Shown piece by piece: positions 28,747-40,997 of a stretch of 64,000 nt of DNA. The stretch comes from Pseudomonas sp. gcc21 (lineage in GTDB: Bacteria > Pseudomonadota > Gammaproteobacteria > Pseudomonadales > Pseudomonadaceae), in assembly GCF_012844345.1 (NCBI RefSeq), contig NZ_CP051625.1, positions 2,356,001 through 2,420,000 of the forward strand, written 5' to 3'. A program made the position numbers and the translations under genes. How positions within the stretch are numbered: position 1 is the stretch's first letter; every line of letters begins with the position of its first letter. The notes beneath the pieces are model-generated. The model saw only the letters and a program-made list of their open reading frames with translations, was not told where the DNA came from and ran no database searches.

Positions 28747-29535
28747 TCATCGAAAACCGCGGTGCCGCTTAAGCCTTTCGTAGGCTTGCTGAATGGCATG
28801 TATGCGTTCACCAGCAGTGGCCAGTTCCTGCTGGCTGGCACCGGTGAGCTTGTCAGGGTGATGTTTGCTGATCAGCCGGCGGTAGGCGCGCTTGATTGCT
28901 TCAGGTCGGGCGGCCGCATCAACTCCGAGCACGTTTGCCGCCTCGCTTAACAAGTGTTGGGTAGAGACCGGCGCGCGCCTTGTGTTGCCATTACCACTGC
29001 GGGCCCGGTGGCGTTGATGCATCCGCTGCTGTTCTGGCCGGCTAAGCCCTGCCCGCTGCGCCCAGTCGTCCAGCAATGCGGCAGAGGCAGCCCCGAGCGA
29101 ACCGTTGACGAGCGCCATTCGCCAGCAGCAATCCATCAAATCAGCGGCACGGGCCGGCTCGACCTCACACAGGCGCCCTATCATCCGCTCCACCTTGATC
29201 CGCGGATCCTTGCCTCGATTGAATGCCTTCATCGCCTGGACGCGCCCTGCATCGGACAAGCGAAACTGCGACATGATCTCCCGCGCGAGCTGCAGATGGG
29301 CAGGCTGGACCTGACCTTCCGCCTTCGCGAGCCTGCCCAGACTGAGGAACAACACCTCCTCGAAGGTATGCTGGCGGCCCGCCGCTCGGCTCAGACGCTG
29401 CGGTAACTCGCCCCAGCTTTGCAAGGCAAGATGACGATCCAGAGCATGCCCCAGCACCGCGCCAAGAATGCAGCCCGGCGCGCCACCTGCCAGTCCACCG
29501 AGGAATGTTCCCGCTACCGTTACCGGCCACAGCAT
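28747..29535 (-). CDS. djlA: Membrane-anchored J-domain co-chaperone, DjlA-like
   Basis: This 262-residue protein has a glycine-rich N-terminal transmembrane segment (about residues 4-33, AGTFLGGLAGGAPGCILGAVLG), a central TerB-like helical domain (about 55-150, FEEVLFLSLGRLAKAEGQV), a basic linker, and a C-terminal J domain with the HPD motif in LISKHHPDKLTG that stimulates DnaK. This order is that of DjlA. It begins two bases before the end of the murU stop region and is co-transcribed with amgK-murU. Confidence 0.9.
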   Translation of the reverse strand: MLWPVTVAGTFLGGLAGGAPGCILGAVLGHALDRHLALQSWGELPQRLSRAAGRQHTFEEVLFLSLGRLAKAEGQVQPAHLQLAREIMSQFRLSDAGRVQAMKAFNRGKDPRIKVERMIGRLCEVEPARAADLMDCCWRMALVNGSLGAASAALLDDWAQRAGLSRPEQQRMHQRHRARSGNGNTRRAPVSTQHLLSEAANVLGVDAAARPEAIKRAYRRLISKHHPDKLTGASQQELATAGERIHAIQQAYERLKRHRGFR

Positions 29536-29537
29536 GG

Positions 29538-31219
<1,682 letters not shown>

Positions 31220-31368
31220 CATTCCCATCCCGAGCGGACGGCGCTGGCTCTGGCGCCGCACAATGCTTTATTATCCACGATCTCTTTACGCAAACGCAGC
31301 ATGCATGTTGCATTCTTCTCGCACAAGCAGAGCGAGCTCGCACCGACTGGAAGCCCGGAATAATTACA

Positions 31369-34032
31369 ATGGCCTACCGCATACCTCCGTTTCGTTCTTC
31401 ATTTCCCATGATGCTGGCAAGCGGATTGCTGTTGGCCCAGCCCATGACGAGTCTGGCCAACGATCAAGTGGAATGTCGCGCCAGCACTGACGGTTCGGGA
31501 TGGAATTGCAGTCCTCTGAGCACGCCAGCGACACTACCCCCACGCCCCGCCCGGAGCGAGCCTCCAAGACCGGCCAAAGCAGATACCCGACCTGTCGACG
31601 AGACCTTTGCACCGCAGGGCGCAGCCCGAACCATTCCGCCGCCACCGCAACCCACGCCTTTCAGCGAACTGGACTGGGTACCGCGTGAGCAACTTAATGC
31701 CGCTCAGCTAGCCGCGATCGCGCCGTATTGTGGCGGCGCTTATATCGAGCCGGAACGTGCCGGACGGGACGATGAAACCCCTTTCTCGGACTTGCCGATT
31801 CATGCGACCGCTGATTCGAGCCGTTTCGAACAAAGCAGCCAGATCGGCGTTCTGCAAGGCGACGTCGTATTGCGTCAGGGTCGGTTGCAGGCACAGTCCA
31901 ACGAGGCCACCTACGACCGTGCCGAGGATCTGGTTCGCCTGGAAGGCAACGTACGGCTACGCGACCAGGGCGTATTGATGATCGGCGACGAAGCACAGAT
32001 GCGCGTCGATACGGGCGAGACGCGCGTCAACCGCGTGAAGTATGTCGTTCATGATGCCGCAGCCAGAGGCACCGGGGACAAGGTAATGCGCCGGGACGAC
32101 GCCGTCATCGTCATGACCAATGGCACCTACACTACGTGCGAGCCAGGCGAAAATACCTGGTCGCTGCACGCCAAGGATATAGAGCTGGATCGTGAAGAGG
32201 GCTGGGGCGAGGCCAAGCATGTGCGGCTGCATGTCAAGGATGTGCCGGTGTTCTATACGCCCTACTTCAATTTTCCGCTGGATGACCGCCGCAAGACCGG
32301 TCTGCTCGCGCCCAGCTATGCGAGTAGCACCGACAGCGGCAACGAAATCACCATTCCCTATTACTTCAACCTGGCCCCGAATTACGACGCAACCCTGTAC
32401 CCCCGCTTGATGTCAAAACGCGGCGCGTTGATCGAGGGCGAGGTTCGCCATATGAGTCGAGTGAGCCAGAGCCAGCTCAACGCGGCGTTCCTGGATGACA
32501 AGGAGTTCGGCGAACAGCGCTGGATGTATCACCTGCTGCATGCCCAGTCGCTGACCGACAGATTGTCCGCCCGGATCGATACGGCGGATATGAGCGACCC
32601 CTACTACTTCCATGATCTGTCCTCGGCACTGGAGTCGCGCCCTGATGATTATGTGAACCAGCGCGCCTCGATGAATTACGCCGGTGACACATGGCGCCTG
32701 CAGGCCCTGGTTCACGGCTATGAGCTGTCCACCGTCACCGCCGTAACCCCTTATGAACGTTTGCCCCAGCTGCAGCTGGACGGCGGCAACTGGCTGGGTG
32801 AAACCGGCCTGAGACTGGACTACAGCGCTCAGTACAGTCATTTTGATCGTGATTTGCGTACCGGCACAGTCAGTGACGAAAACGGTTTCGCCATCGGCCA
32901 ACCCGACGTGGGTCTGAGTGGCTTACAACGGGCCAACGGCCATCGCGTCAACGTGAGCCCGGCGCTGAGCTACCCGTTACGCAACAGCTGGGGCTTCATT
33001 ATTCCCAAGACGCGGCTGGAGTCGACCCACTACGATCTGGAATTCGACGAGCGTGCGGGCGACGGCTTCGATTACGCCAACGCCGATCGGACACCGTCCA
33101 CTACCGTTCCGGTCAGCAGCCTGGATACCGGCCTGTATTTTGACCGCGACACCAGCTGGTTCGGCAACGACATGCGCCAGACCCTGGAGCCGCGCGCCTT
33201 TTACGTTTACGCGCCGTATAGGGAACAGAGCGATCAGCCGCTGTTCGATACCAACGAAACCACCTTCAGCTACAACTCGCTATATCGCGATGACCGCTTC
33301 AGCGGTCGTGACCGCACTGGCGACGCCAATCAGGTCACGCTGGGCGCCACCAGCCGTTTCCTTGACGATGCTGGACGTGAGCGCATGCGTGGCAGCCTGG
33401 GCCAGATCTTCTACCTGAATGATCGCCGGGTGCAGTTGACCGACGTAACCGGTGAACTCGACCCACGTGACCGCAGTTCCAATTCCGCCTACGCGGCCGA
33501 ATTCATGTACCAGATGCATGATGACTGGCGCCTCAGCAGCAACCTGCTGTGGGACCCGGACGACAGCGACAGCAACGCCGGTGATGTGCGGATCAATTAT
33601 CAGCCCGAGCCACGCAAGGCGATCAATGTCGGTTACCGTTTCCGTAATGAGCTGAACACCTTCGATACCCGCACCGGCGCCTATCGAAACGACCTGAATA
33701 ACAAGATCGACCAGTCTGACCTTTCTTTCATGTGGCCGCTCAGTCAACAATGGAGCGTTATTGGCCGCTGGCAGCACGATTTTGTCGAAGACCGAACCCT
33801 GGAAGCCATGGGCGGTCTGGAATACGACAGCTGCTGCTGGAAACTCCGCATCGTCAACCGCTACTGGGTCGATTACGACGAGTATGAATCGCTCGCCGAC
33901 GACGAACCCAATCGCGGTATCTTCCTGCAAGTGGTCCTCAAGGGGCTTGGCAGTGTCACCGGCAACCGTGTAGAAACCCTTCTCTCGGAAGGAATCCCAG
34001 GTTACAGAGAGCGTGAAAATAATGCCTTTTAA
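31369..34032 (+). CDS. lptD: LPS-assembly outer-membrane protein LptD
   Basis: This 887-residue protein inserts lipopolysaccharide into the outer leaflet with LptE. It has a signal peptide (to about residue 31, TSLAND), then a proline-rich stretch (about 50-105), an OstA/LptA-like jellyroll domain (about 150-270, LQGDVVLRQGRLQAQSNEATYD) and a large C-terminal beta-barrel. Cys residues for the two interdomain disulphides are present: two near the N-terminus (VEC, NCS) and the adjacent DSCCWK pair near residue 823. It is longer than the E. coli protein, as in Pseudomonas, because of the N-terminal extension. First gene of the lptD-surA-pdxA-rsmA-apaG-apaH-glpE row. Confidence 0.96.
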   Translation: MAYRIPPFRSSFPMMLASGLLLAQPMTSLANDQVECRASTDGSGWNCSPLSTPATLPPRPARSEPPRPAKADTRPVDETFAPQGAARTIPPPPQPTPFSELDWVPREQLNAAQLAAIAPYCGGAYIEPERAGRDDETPFSDLPIHATADSSRFEQSSQIGVLQGDVVLRQGRLQAQSNEATYDRAEDLVRLEGNVRLRDQGVLMIGDEAQMRVDTGETRVNRVKYVVHDAAARGTGDKVMRRDDAVIVMTNGTYTTCEPGENTWSLHAKDIELDREEGWGEAKHVRLHVKDVPVFYTPYFNFPLDDRRKTGLLAPSYASSTDSGNEITIPYYFNLAPNYDATLYPRLMSKRGALIEGEVRHMSRVSQSQLNAAFLDDKEFGEQRWMYHLLHAQSLTDRLSARIDTADMSDPYYFHDLSSALESRPDDYVNQRASMNYAGDTWRLQALVHGYELSTVTAVTPYERLPQLQLDGGNWLGETGLRLDYSAQYSHFDRDLRTGTVSDENGFAIGQPDVGLSGLQRANGHRVNVSPALSYPLRNSWGFIIPKTRLESTHYDLEFDERAGDGFDYANADRTPSTTVPVSSLDTGLYFDRDTSWFGNDMRQTLEPRAFYVYAPYREQSDQPLFDTNETTFSYNSLYRDDRFSGRDRTGDANQVTLGATSRFLDDAGRERMRGSLGQIFYLNDRRVQLTDVTGELDPRDRSSNSAYAAEFMYQMHDDWRLSSNLLWDPDDSDSNAGDVRINYQPEPRKAINVGYRFRNELNTFDTRTGAYRNDLNNKIDQSDLSFMWPLSQQWSVIGRWQHDFVEDRTLEAMGGLEYDSCCWKLRIVNRYWVDYDEYESLADDEPNRGIFLQVVLKGLGSVTGNRVETLLSEGIPGYRERENNAF

Positions 34033-35311
34033 GCTATACACAGCAGTAATCGGCCTGTGTGCCGGTTTGTTTTTCAGCTCGAGCGCAGCGGCACAGGTAG
34101 TGCCGCTGGATCGGGTAGCGGCCATCGTGGACAACGATGTCGTCATGCTCAGCCAGGTAGAAGAGCGGATGGGTGCGGTACGTCAGCAACTCAACGAGCG
34201 CGATGCGCAGCTGCCGCCTGAAGACGCGCTGAGGCGTCAGGTACTGGACCGACTGATTCTCGAAAGCATCCAGCTACAAATGGGTGATCGCGCCGGTATC
34301 CGAATCGACGACGCCAGCCTGAACCAGACTATGCAGCAACTTGCCCAGCGCAACGGCGTTTCCCTGGAGCAGTTTCGCGCCGCACTGGAGCGTGACGGCA
34401 TCAGTTATCAGCAGGCACGCGAACAGATCCGGCGCGAGATGATCATCAACCGGGTGCGCCAGCGCCGGGTTGCCGAACGCATCCAGGTTTCCGATCAGGA
34501 AGTGCGCAACTTCCTGAGCTCCGAAGTGGGTCAGTACCAGACCTCGGCGGACTATCGCTTGGCGATGATCGTATTGCCGGTATCCGAATCCGCCAGCGAA
34601 TCGGAAGTCCGGGAAAAGGCTGAACTGGCCACCGAGCTGTATAACGAATTGCGCGCCGGGGCCGATTTCACCACGCTGGCGGTCAGCCGTTCAGGTGGCG
34701 ATACCGCGTTGGAAGGCGGTGAACTTGGCTGGCGCAAGGCTGCACAACTACCGCGCCCCTTTGCCCAGGCAATCGGCCAGCTGGACATTGGCGAGATTAC
34801 TCAGCCACTGCGCTCGCCCAGCGGCTTTCATATCCTGAAACTGCTCGAGCAACGCGGTGGTGAAGGCCAGCTGGTGGATGAATACAACGTCCGCCATATC
34901 CTGATCAAACCAAGCGAAATCCGTACTGAAAGCGAGGCCGCGCAACTGGCTCAGCGTTTGTACGAGCGCGTCCAGGCCGGCGAATCCTTTGCCAATCTGG
35001 CCCGTTCCTTCTCGGAAGACCCCGGCTCAGCACTCAATGGCGGTTCACTGAACTGGGTGACAGCCGATGCCATGGTGCCGGAATTCGGCGAAGTCATGGC
35101 CCGCACGCCGGTTAACCAGGTCTCCCGGCCGTTCGAGAGCCAGTTCGGCTGGCACATTCTGGAAGTGCTCGACAAGCGCAGCGTTGACATGACCCAGGAC
35201 ATGCGAAAGCAACAGGCTGCAAACATGCTGCGCAACCGCAAGTTCGAGGAAGAGCTGCAGACCTGGCTCCTCGAGATTCGCGACGAAGCCTACATTGAGA
35301 TCAAGATCTAG
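34022..35311 (+). CDS. surA: Periplasmic chaperone / peptidyl-prolyl isomerase SurA
   Basis: This 429-residue protein escorts outer-membrane proteins, including LptD, through the periplasm. It has a signal peptide ([10 protein letters not shown]), an N-terminal SurA chaperone domain ([19 protein letters not shown]...), and two parvulin domains (about residues 175-275 and 285-385, with [11 protein letters not shown] and [12 protein letters not shown]). The start is given at the ATG at 34022; a GTG at 34013 in the same frame is an alternative. Both overlap the end of lptD, so translation is coupled. Confidence 0.95.
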   Translation: MPFKLYTAVIGLCAGLFFSSSAAAQVVPLDRVAAIVDNDVVMLSQVEERMGAVRQQLNERDAQLPPEDALRRQVLDRLILESIQLQMGDRAGIRIDDASLNQTMQQLAQRNGVSLEQFRAALERDGISYQQAREQIRREMIINRVRQRRVAERIQVSDQEVRNFLSSEVGQYQTSADYRLAMIVLPVSESASESEVREKAELATELYNELRAGADFTTLAVSRSGGDTALEGGELGWRKAAQLPRPFAQAIGQLDIGEITQPLRSPSGFHILKLLEQRGGEGQLVDEYNVRHILIKPSEIRTESEAAQLAQRLYERVQAGESFANLARSFSEDPGSALNGGSLNWVTADAMVPEFGEVMARTPVNQVSRPFESQFGWHILEVLDKRSVDMTQDMRKQQAANMLRNRKFEEELQTWLLEIRDEAYIEIKI

Positions 35312-36297
35312 TGCCGGTTAGCGCCATTGCAATCACTGCCGGTGAACCAGCCGGCATCGGTCCCGATCTATGCCTGATGCTGGCTGCACAGCCTTGCGCA
35401 CACCAGCGCGTGGTGATAGCCGATGCCCGACTGCTGGAAGAACGTGCGCAACAGCTGGGTATGAAGGTAACTCTGAGTGCCTTTGACCCGACGCAGCCAG
35501 CCCGCCCCCAGGCAGCCGGCGAGCTGAGCGTGCTGTCAGTTCCGCTTAGTGCTCCCTGTCATCCGGGAGTACTGGACAAGGCCAACGGTGCTCACGTGCT
35601 TGAGACGCTGCGCCAGGCTGGCGAGGGGTGTCTCGATGGTCGCTTTGCCGCGGTCGTCACCGCACCCGTGCACAAGGGCGTCATCAATGAAGCTGGCGTC
35701 GCGTTTTCCGGGCATACCGAGTTCTTCGCGCAGCTGACCGGCACCGAGCAGGTCGTCATGATGCTGGCCTGCCCTGGGCTGCGCGTCGCGCTAGCGACCA
35801 CCCATCTGCCGCTGCGCGCGGTAGCCGATGCGATAACAGGCCCTCTGCTCGAGCGCGTCATCCGCATACTCGATGCGGATCTGCGCAACAAGTTTGGTAT
35901 CGCCAGGCCACGGATACTGGTATGCGGGCTCAATCCGCATGCAGGCGAAGGGGGCCATCTAGGCCGGGAAGAACTCGACGTGATCATTCCTGCGCTTGAA
36001 GTGCTGCGCCGCGACGGTATCCAGCTCGAGGGCCCGTTGCCCGCCGACACGCTATTCACACCGAAATATCTCGACCATGCTGATGCCGTACTGTCGATGT
36101 TCCACGACCAGGGGTTACCCGTGCTCAAGCACAAGGGATTCGGCCAGGCAGTGAATATCACCCTGGGCCTGCCGATCATCCGCACCTCGGTGGACCACGG
36201 CACGGCGCTTGATCTGGCCGGTACAGGTCGCGCCGACCCCGGCAGCCTGCACGTAGCGCTGGACACTGCCATCAGCATGATCGAAGCCAGAGGATAA
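35311..36297 (+). CDS. pdxA: 4-hydroxythreonine-4-phosphate dehydrogenase
   Basis: This 328-residue enzyme oxidises 4-phosphohydroxythreonine in pyridoxal phosphate synthesis. It has [12 protein letters not shown] near the N-terminus, [26 protein letters not shown] and the metal-binding histidines in [15 protein letters not shown] and [14 protein letters not shown]. It begins at a GTG (35311) whose first base is the last base of the surA stop codon. The first pathway enzyme, Epd, is also in this window. Confidence 0.96.
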   Translation: MPVSAIAITAGEPAGIGPDLCLMLAAQPCAHQRVVIADARLLEERAQQLGMKVTLSAFDPTQPARPQAAGELSVLSVPLSAPCHPGVLDKANGAHVLETLRQAGEGCLDGRFAAVVTAPVHKGVINEAGVAFSGHTEFFAQLTGTEQVVMMLACPGLRVALATTHLPLRAVADAITGPLLERVIRILDADLRNKFGIARPRILVCGLNPHAGEGGHLGREELDVIIPALEVLRRDGIQLEGPLPADTLFTPKYLDHADAVLSMFHDQGLPVLKHKGFGQAVNITLGLPIIRTSVDHGTALDLAGTGRADPGSLHVALDTAISMIEARG

Positions 36298-36299
36298 GC

Positions 36300-37109
36300 A
36301 TGAGCCAGTTCGCACCACACCGGGCGCGCAAGCGCTTTGGTCAGAATTTCCTGCACGATCCGGGCGTAATCAACCGCATTCAGCGTGCTATTGCCCCGCG
36401 CGCTGGTCAGCATCTGGTTGAAATCGGCCCGGGCCAGGGCGCACTGACGGAAGGTCTTCTGGACAGTGGGGCTCGGCTCGATGTGGTTGAGCTGGACCAC
36501 GACCTGCATCCGATCCTTCAGGCCCGATTCGGCCACCAGCCATTGTTCCAGCTGCATAAAGGCGACGCGCTGAAGTTCGATTTCAGCCAGCTGACAACAG
36601 AAAACGAAAAGCTGCGGGTGGTCGGTAACCTGCCCTACAACATCTCCACACCGCTGATGTTTCATTTGCTGAGTCAGTCAGACTGCATTGCCGATATGCA
36701 TTTCATGCTGCAGAAGGAAGTGGTACAGCGGCTGGCTGCCGGTGCCGGCATGAACCACTACGGGCGTCTCGGGATCATGGTGCAGTATCATTGCCAGGTC
36801 GAGCACCTGTTCGATGTGGGTCCCGGTGCGTTCAGCCCCGCGCCCAAGGTGGATTCTGCCATCGTCCGGCTCACGCCCCACGCGCAGCTCCCCCACCCGG
36901 CGGATGACCCCAAGCTGCTCGAACTGGTGGTGCGCGAAGCCTTCAACCAGCGACGCAAAACGCTGCGCAACACACTGAAACCGCTGCTGGACGCCGACAG
37001 CATTGCTGAAGAAGGGCTGGATCCGACAACCCGACCCGAGCAGGTCGACCTGGCCGGATTTGTCAGGCTGGCCAATCGTCTGGCACGCCAGCAAAAGGAC
37101 CTGACATGA
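36300..37109 (+). CDS. rsmA: 16S rRNA dimethyladenosine transferase
   Basis: This 269-residue SAM-dependent enzyme (KsgA) dimethylates two adjacent adenines in the 3' hairpin of 16S rRNA late in 30S assembly. It has RKRFGQNFLHDPGVI, SAM motif I EIGPGQGALTEGL, the catalytic NLPYNISTPL (about residues 104-113) and FNQRRKTLRN. It starts two bases after pdxA and overlaps apaG by four bases. Confidence 0.96.
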   Translation: MSQFAPHRARKRFGQNFLHDPGVINRIQRAIAPRAGQHLVEIGPGQGALTEGLLDSGARLDVVELDHDLHPILQARFGHQPLFQLHKGDALKFDFSQLTTENEKLRVVGNLPYNISTPLMFHLLSQSDCIADMHFMLQKEVVQRLAAGAGMNHYGRLGIMVQYHCQVEHLFDVGPGAFSPAPKVDSAIVRLTPHAQLPHPADDPKLLELVVREAFNQRRKTLRNTLKPLLDADSIAEEGLDPTTRPEQVDLAGFVRLANRLARQQKDLT

Positions 37110-37489
37110 ACGCGTCACCCACCCACTCCATCACCGTCAAGGTGGAAACCCGCTACCTGCGCGAACAATCCGATCCCAGCGCCAGCCGCTATGCCTTCGC
37201 CTACACTGTCAATATTCGTAACGAAGGCGCCGTCACAGCGCAGCTGATCGACCGGAAATGGATCATCACAGACGGTAACGGCAAGGTTCAGGAAGTCGAA
37301 GGACCAGGCGTAGTCGGCGAGCAGCCGGTACTCGAGCCTGGCGCAAGCCATACGTACAGCAGCGGTTGCCTGTTACCGACCCCGGTTGGCACCATGCAGG
37401 GGAGTTATGGCATGCGCGCTGAAGACCAGCACGAATTCCGCGCCGAGATTCCGCTATTTCGCCTGGCACAACCCAACGCTTTGAATTGA
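37106..37489 (+). CDS. apaG: ApaG domain protein
   Basis: This 127-residue cytosolic beta-sandwich protein has the typical ITVKVETRYLREQSDPSASRYAFAYTVNI start, a RKWIITDGNGKVQEVEGPGVVGEQP core and the GSYGMR segment. The pyrophosphate-binding GxGxxG-like region is present. Exact role is not established; it is conserved beside rsmA and apaH. Overlaps rsmA by four bases. Confidence 0.95.
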   Translation: MNASPTHSITVKVETRYLREQSDPSASRYAFAYTVNIRNEGAVTAQLIDRKWIITDGNGKVQEVEGPGVVGEQPVLEPGASHTYSSGCLLPTPVGTMQGSYGMRAEDQHEFRAEIPLFRLAQPNALN

Positions 37490-37503
37490 CGTAAGGCTTC
37501 GGC

Positions 37504-38325
37504 ATGACTACCTACGCAGTCGGAGACATCCAGGGTTGTCTGAAGCAACTCAAATGTCTCCTCGAACGAGTGGATTTCAATCCGTCGCGTGACGCGCTCT
37601 GGTCGGTTGGCGATCTGGTCAACCGTGGCCCGCAATCTCTGGACACCTTGCGTTTTCTGGATGGTCTGGGGAACGCCTGCATTGCGGTGCTGGGCAATCA
37701 TGATCTGCACCTGTTGGCTGCAGCGCGCGACGCAAGCCGCTTGCGCAAATCCGACACGCTTCTGCCGATACTCAAGGCCGCCGACCGCGCCACTCTGCTC
37801 GGCAACCTGCGACAGCGCCCGCTCGCCTACTATGACGACTCGCTGAATTACGCGATGACCCACGCCGGGATTCCGCCCATCTGGACAGTAGCCGAGACCC
37901 TCGAGCGCGCCGCCGAGGTTCAGGCTGTGCTGCGCTCCGACACGCTACTGCCGGACTACCTGGATCAGATGTACGGCAATACCCCGGCACGCTGGTCAGC
38001 AGATCTGCAAGGCGTCGACCGCTTGCGCGTAATCACCAACTATCTGACGCGCATGCGCTTTTGCAAAGCAGACGGTACCCTGGAGCTCAAATCCAAGGAA
38101 GCCATTGGCAGCGCACCCACCGGCTTCGCTCCCTGGTTCAGCTTCCCACGTCCCGATCCGCATATTCGTTTGATCTTTGGACATTGGGCGGCGCTGGAGG
38201 GCAAGGTGAATGTTACCGGCATCCACGGGCTGGACAGCGGGTGTGTGTGGGGTAACAGCATGACCCTGATGAATCTGAACACAGGCGAACGCCACGAATG
38301 TGACTGCGGAGAAGAACATGACTGA
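37504..38325 (+). CDS. apaH: Symmetrical bis(5'-nucleosyl)-tetraphosphatase
   Basis: This 273-residue metallophosphatase hydrolyses Ap4A to two ADP and can decap Np4-capped RNA. It has [13 protein letters not shown] (metal Asp), [38 protein letters not shown] and FGHWAALEG, all phosphoesterase motifs in order. Its last eight bases overlap the glpE start. Confidence 0.96.
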   Translation: MTTYAVGDIQGCLKQLKCLLERVDFNPSRDALWSVGDLVNRGPQSLDTLRFLDGLGNACIAVLGNHDLHLLAAARDASRLRKSDTLLPILKAADRATLLGNLRQRPLAYYDDSLNYAMTHAGIPPIWTVAETLERAAEVQAVLRSDTLLPDYLDQMYGNTPARWSADLQGVDRLRVITNYLTRMRFCKADGTLELKSKEAIGSAPTGFAPWFSFPRPDPHIRLIFGHWAALEGKVNVTGIHGLDSGCVWGNSMTLMNLNTGERHECDCGEEHD

Positions 38326-38644
38326 TTTCAAACGCATAGGTCCGGATGATGCAGCCAGGCTGCTGGAACGGGGCGCTAACGTGGTGGATATCCGCGACGA
38401 GCAATCCTTTGCCAGTGGGCATATTCCCTCAGCCACCCGCCTGGACAATACCAATCTGCCGCAGTACCTCGCGGCCACGGACCACAGCAAGCCGTTGGTG
38501 GTCTGCTGCTACCACGGCAACTCCAGCCAGTCCGCTGCGGCGTACCTGGCCAGCGCCGGCTTCGCTGAGGTGTATAGCCTCGACGGAGGCTTTGAGCTGT
38601 GGCATCGGCATCACCCCGAGCAGTACGAGCGCGACGACGACTGA
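38318..38644 (+). CDS. glpE: Thiosulfate sulfurtransferase (single-domain rhodanese)
   Basis: This 108-residue rhodanese moves sulfur from thiosulfate to cyanide or a thiol acceptor. The active-site loop CYHGNSS follows VVC, with the catalytic Cys near residue 67, and the CxxGxxS spacing is that of Glp[18 protein letters not shown] is the N-terminal rhodanese motif. The start at 38318 has GGAG upstream within apaH. Last gene of the lptD row. Confidence 0.92.
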   Translation: MTDFKRIGPDDAARLLERGANVVDIRDEQSFASGHIPSATRLDNTNLPQYLAATDHSKPLVVCCYHGNSSQSAAAYLASAGFAEVYSLDGGFELWHRHHPEQYERDDD

Positions 38645-38948
38645 TCCGCAAAAAACTCCCGCCTCAAACTTTTTTTCATTTCTGCCCTGCCACTCTTCCA
38701 TAAAGCAACTATCCTGAAATCAAGGCGAATTTATTAAGTGAAGGCCGGTCTGCCGGCTTCCGATAAAAAGGGAGCTGCCGGATCCGGAGCCTGCTCCGCG
38801 GCACCCGGATTCTGCAGCATCCCCAATGTCCGTTTTGAAGTGGTATGGGGGGATTCATGCGTATAGAAATGCCGTCGCCCTGTACAGCGTCAGGCGGACA
38901 GCTGCCCGGAAGCCACAGACCTTATCCAGGCAACAGCGAGGTCGCGCC
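38645..38948. other. 304-base spacer between glpE and prkA
   Basis: No ORF here looks real. The stretch holds an AT-rich part (about 38660-38750), which may contain the prkA-operon promoter, followed by GC-rich inverted sequences such as GCCGG...CCGGC (about 38747-38760) and GAGCTGCCGG...CCGCGGC (38771-38805). No clear -35 was found; CTATCCT near 38709 loosely resembles a sigma-S -10 element. The assignment is weak. Confidence 0.35.
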
Positions 38949-40871
38949 ATGAGCATATTCAGCCACTTTCAGAACCGATACGAGACTACCCGGCAGGAAG
39001 AATATTCCCTGCAGGAATACCTCGATCTATGCAAAACGGATCCCACGGCGTACGCCTCGGCGGCAGAACGACTACTGATGGCGATAGGCGAACCTGAGCT
39101 TGTCGACACCTCGCTTGACCCTCGATTGTCGCGAATATTCTCCAACAAGATGATCAAGCGCTACCCCGCCTTCGCTGACTTTCATGGTATGGAAGACGCC
39201 ATCGAACATATCGTGTCGTTCTTCAAACACGCAGCGCAGGGTCTGGAAGAACGGAAACAGATCCTTTACTTGCTGGGCCCGGTGGGCGGCGGCAAGTCTT
39301 CACTCGCCGAAAAACTCAAGGCCCTGATCCAGCAGGTTCCCTTCTACGCGATCAAGGATTCGCCGGTGTTCGAATCGCCGCTCGGTCTGTTCAGCGCTGA
39401 AGAAGACGGCGCGATTCTGGAGGAGGACTACGGCATACCGCGGCGCTATATCAACAGCATCATGTCGCCCTGGGCAGTGAAGCGCCTGCACGAGTTCAAC
39501 GGCGATATCAGTCAGTTCCGAGTCGTCAAGCTGTACCCCTCGGTTCTGCAGCAGGTCGCCGTGGCGAAAACCGAACCCGGTGATGAGAACAACCAGGATA
39601 TCTCGTCGCTGGTGGGCAAGGTGGATATCCGCAAGCTGGAAGAATTTCCGCAGAATGATCCGGACGCCTACAGCTACTCCGGCGCGCTGTGCCGGGCGAA
39701 CCAGGGCCTGATGGAATTCGTCGAAATGTTCAAGGCGCCCATCAAGGTCCTGCACCCCTTGCTGACTGCGACCCAGGAGGGTAACTACAACAGCACCGAG
39801 GGCATGGGCGCGATACCCTTCAACGGGGTGCTGCTGGCGCACTCCAACGAATCGGAATGGCACTCCTTCCGCAACAACAAGAACAACGAGGCCTTCATCG
39901 ATCGGATCTTTATCGTCAAGGTCCCGTATTGCCTGCGCGTGAGTGATGAGATCCAGATCTATCAGAAGCTGCTCGCGAACAGCTCGCTGGACACAGCACA
40001 TTGCGCGCCCGACACGTTACGCATGCTGGCGCAATTCACCGTACTGTCGCGCCTGAAGGAACCCGAGAACTCGAATATCTATTCGAAGATGCGCATCTAC
40101 GATGGCGAGAACCTGAAGGATACCGACCCCAAGGCCAAATCGATCCAGGAATACCGCGATGCAGCGGGCGTGGATGAAGGCATGAACGGTCTGTCGACCC
40201 GGTTTGCCTTCAAGATTCTGTCTCGGGTGTTCAACTACGACCATAGTGAAATTGCGGCAAACCCGGTTCACTTGTTATATGTGCTTGAACAGCAGATCGA
40301 ACAGGAGCAGTTCCCCAACGAAGTCAGCGAGCGTTATCTGCGCTTCCTGAAGGAATACCTGGCACCGCGCTATGTGGACTTCATCGGCAAGGAAATTCAG
40401 ACGGCTTATCTGGAGTCCTACAGCGAATACGGACAGAACATCTTCGATCGCTACGTCATGTACGCCGATTTCTGGATCCAGGATCAGGAATACCGCGATC
40501 CGGACACCGGCGAGATTCTCAACCGCGCTGCCCTGAACGAAGAACTGGAGAAGATCGAGAAACCCGCAGGCATCAGCAACCCGAAGGATTTCAGAAACGA
40601 GATCGTCAACTTCGTGCTGCGAGCCCGGGCGCACAACAACGGCAAGAACCCGTCGTGGCTGTCCTATGAAAAACTGCGGGTGGTTATCGAGAAGAAGATG
40701 TTCTCCAACACCGAAGACCTGCTGCCTGTCATCAGCTTCAACGCCAAGGCATCGACGGAGGATCAGAAGAAGCACAGCGACTTTGTAACGCGCATGGTAG
40801 AGCGCGGCTATACAGAGAAGCAGGTTCGACTGTTGTCGGAATGGTATCTGCGAGTGCGCAAAGCGCAATAG
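38949..40871 (+). CDS. prkA: PrkA serine protein kinase (YeaG)
   Basis: This 640-residue cytosolic AAA-type kinase has an N-terminal ATPase core with Walker A GPVGGGKSS (about residues 110-118) and a C-terminal PrkA kinase-like domain. The start at 38949 (MSIFSHFQNRYETT) has GAGG seven bases upstream and gives the exact family length; the frame is open further upstream but without family-like sequence. It heads the prkA-yeaH-spoVR module, which is linked to nitrogen starvation, stationary phase and stress in E. coli and Pseudomonas. Confidence 0.96.
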   Translation: MSIFSHFQNRYETTRQEEYSLQEYLDLCKTDPTAYASAAERLLMAIGEPELVDTSLDPRLSRIFSNKMIKRYPAFADFHGMEDAIEHIVSFFKHAAQGLEERKQILYLLGPVGGGKSSLAEKLKALIQQVPFYAIKDSPVFESPLGLFSAEEDGAILEEDYGIPRRYINSIMSPWAVKRLHEFNGDISQFRVVKLYPSVLQQVAVAKTEPGDENNQDISSLVGKVDIRKLEEFPQNDPDAYSYSGALCRANQGLMEFVEMFKAPIKVLHPLLTATQEGNYNSTEGMGAIPFNGVLLAHSNESEWHSFRNNKNNEAFIDRIFIVKVPYCLRVSDEIQIYQKLLANSSLDTAHCAPDTLRMLAQFTVLSRLKEPENSNIYSKMRIYDGENLKDTDPKAKSIQEYRDAAGVDEGMNGLSTRFAFKILSRVFNYDHSEIAANPVHLLYVLEQQIEQEQFPNEVSERYLRFLKEYLAPRYVDFIGKEIQTAYLESYSEYGQNIFDRYVMYADFWIQDQEYRDPDTGEILNRAALNEELEKIEKPAGISNPKDFRNEIVNFVLRARAHNNGKNPSWLSYEKLRVVIEKKMFSNTEDLLPVISFNAKASTEDQKKHSDFVTRMVERGYTEKQVRLLSEWYLRVRKAQ

Positions 40872-40886
40872 CCTGAGACAGGCTGC

Positions 40887-40978
40887 AGCTGCAAGCGACG
40901 AGCAGTCTGCATGACCGTAGGCAACACCGAAGCAGCACGGTCAGCTTCAAGTATGTCGCTTGCAGCTTGAAGCTGACC
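40887..40978 (+). repeat. Two overlapping 13-base perfect inverted repeats between prkA and yeaH
   Basis: AGCTGCAAGCGAC (40887-40899) is exactly complementary to GTCGCTTGCAGCT (40955-40967). GGTCAGCTTCAAG (40939-40951) is exactly complementary to CTTGAAGCTGACC (40966-40978). The right arm of the first overlaps the start of the right arm of the second, so in RNA the two hairpins compete. The second ends 20 bases before the yeaH start. Confidence 0.75.
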
Positions 40979-40997
40979 CTCCCCCGGAGGGGCTTGA

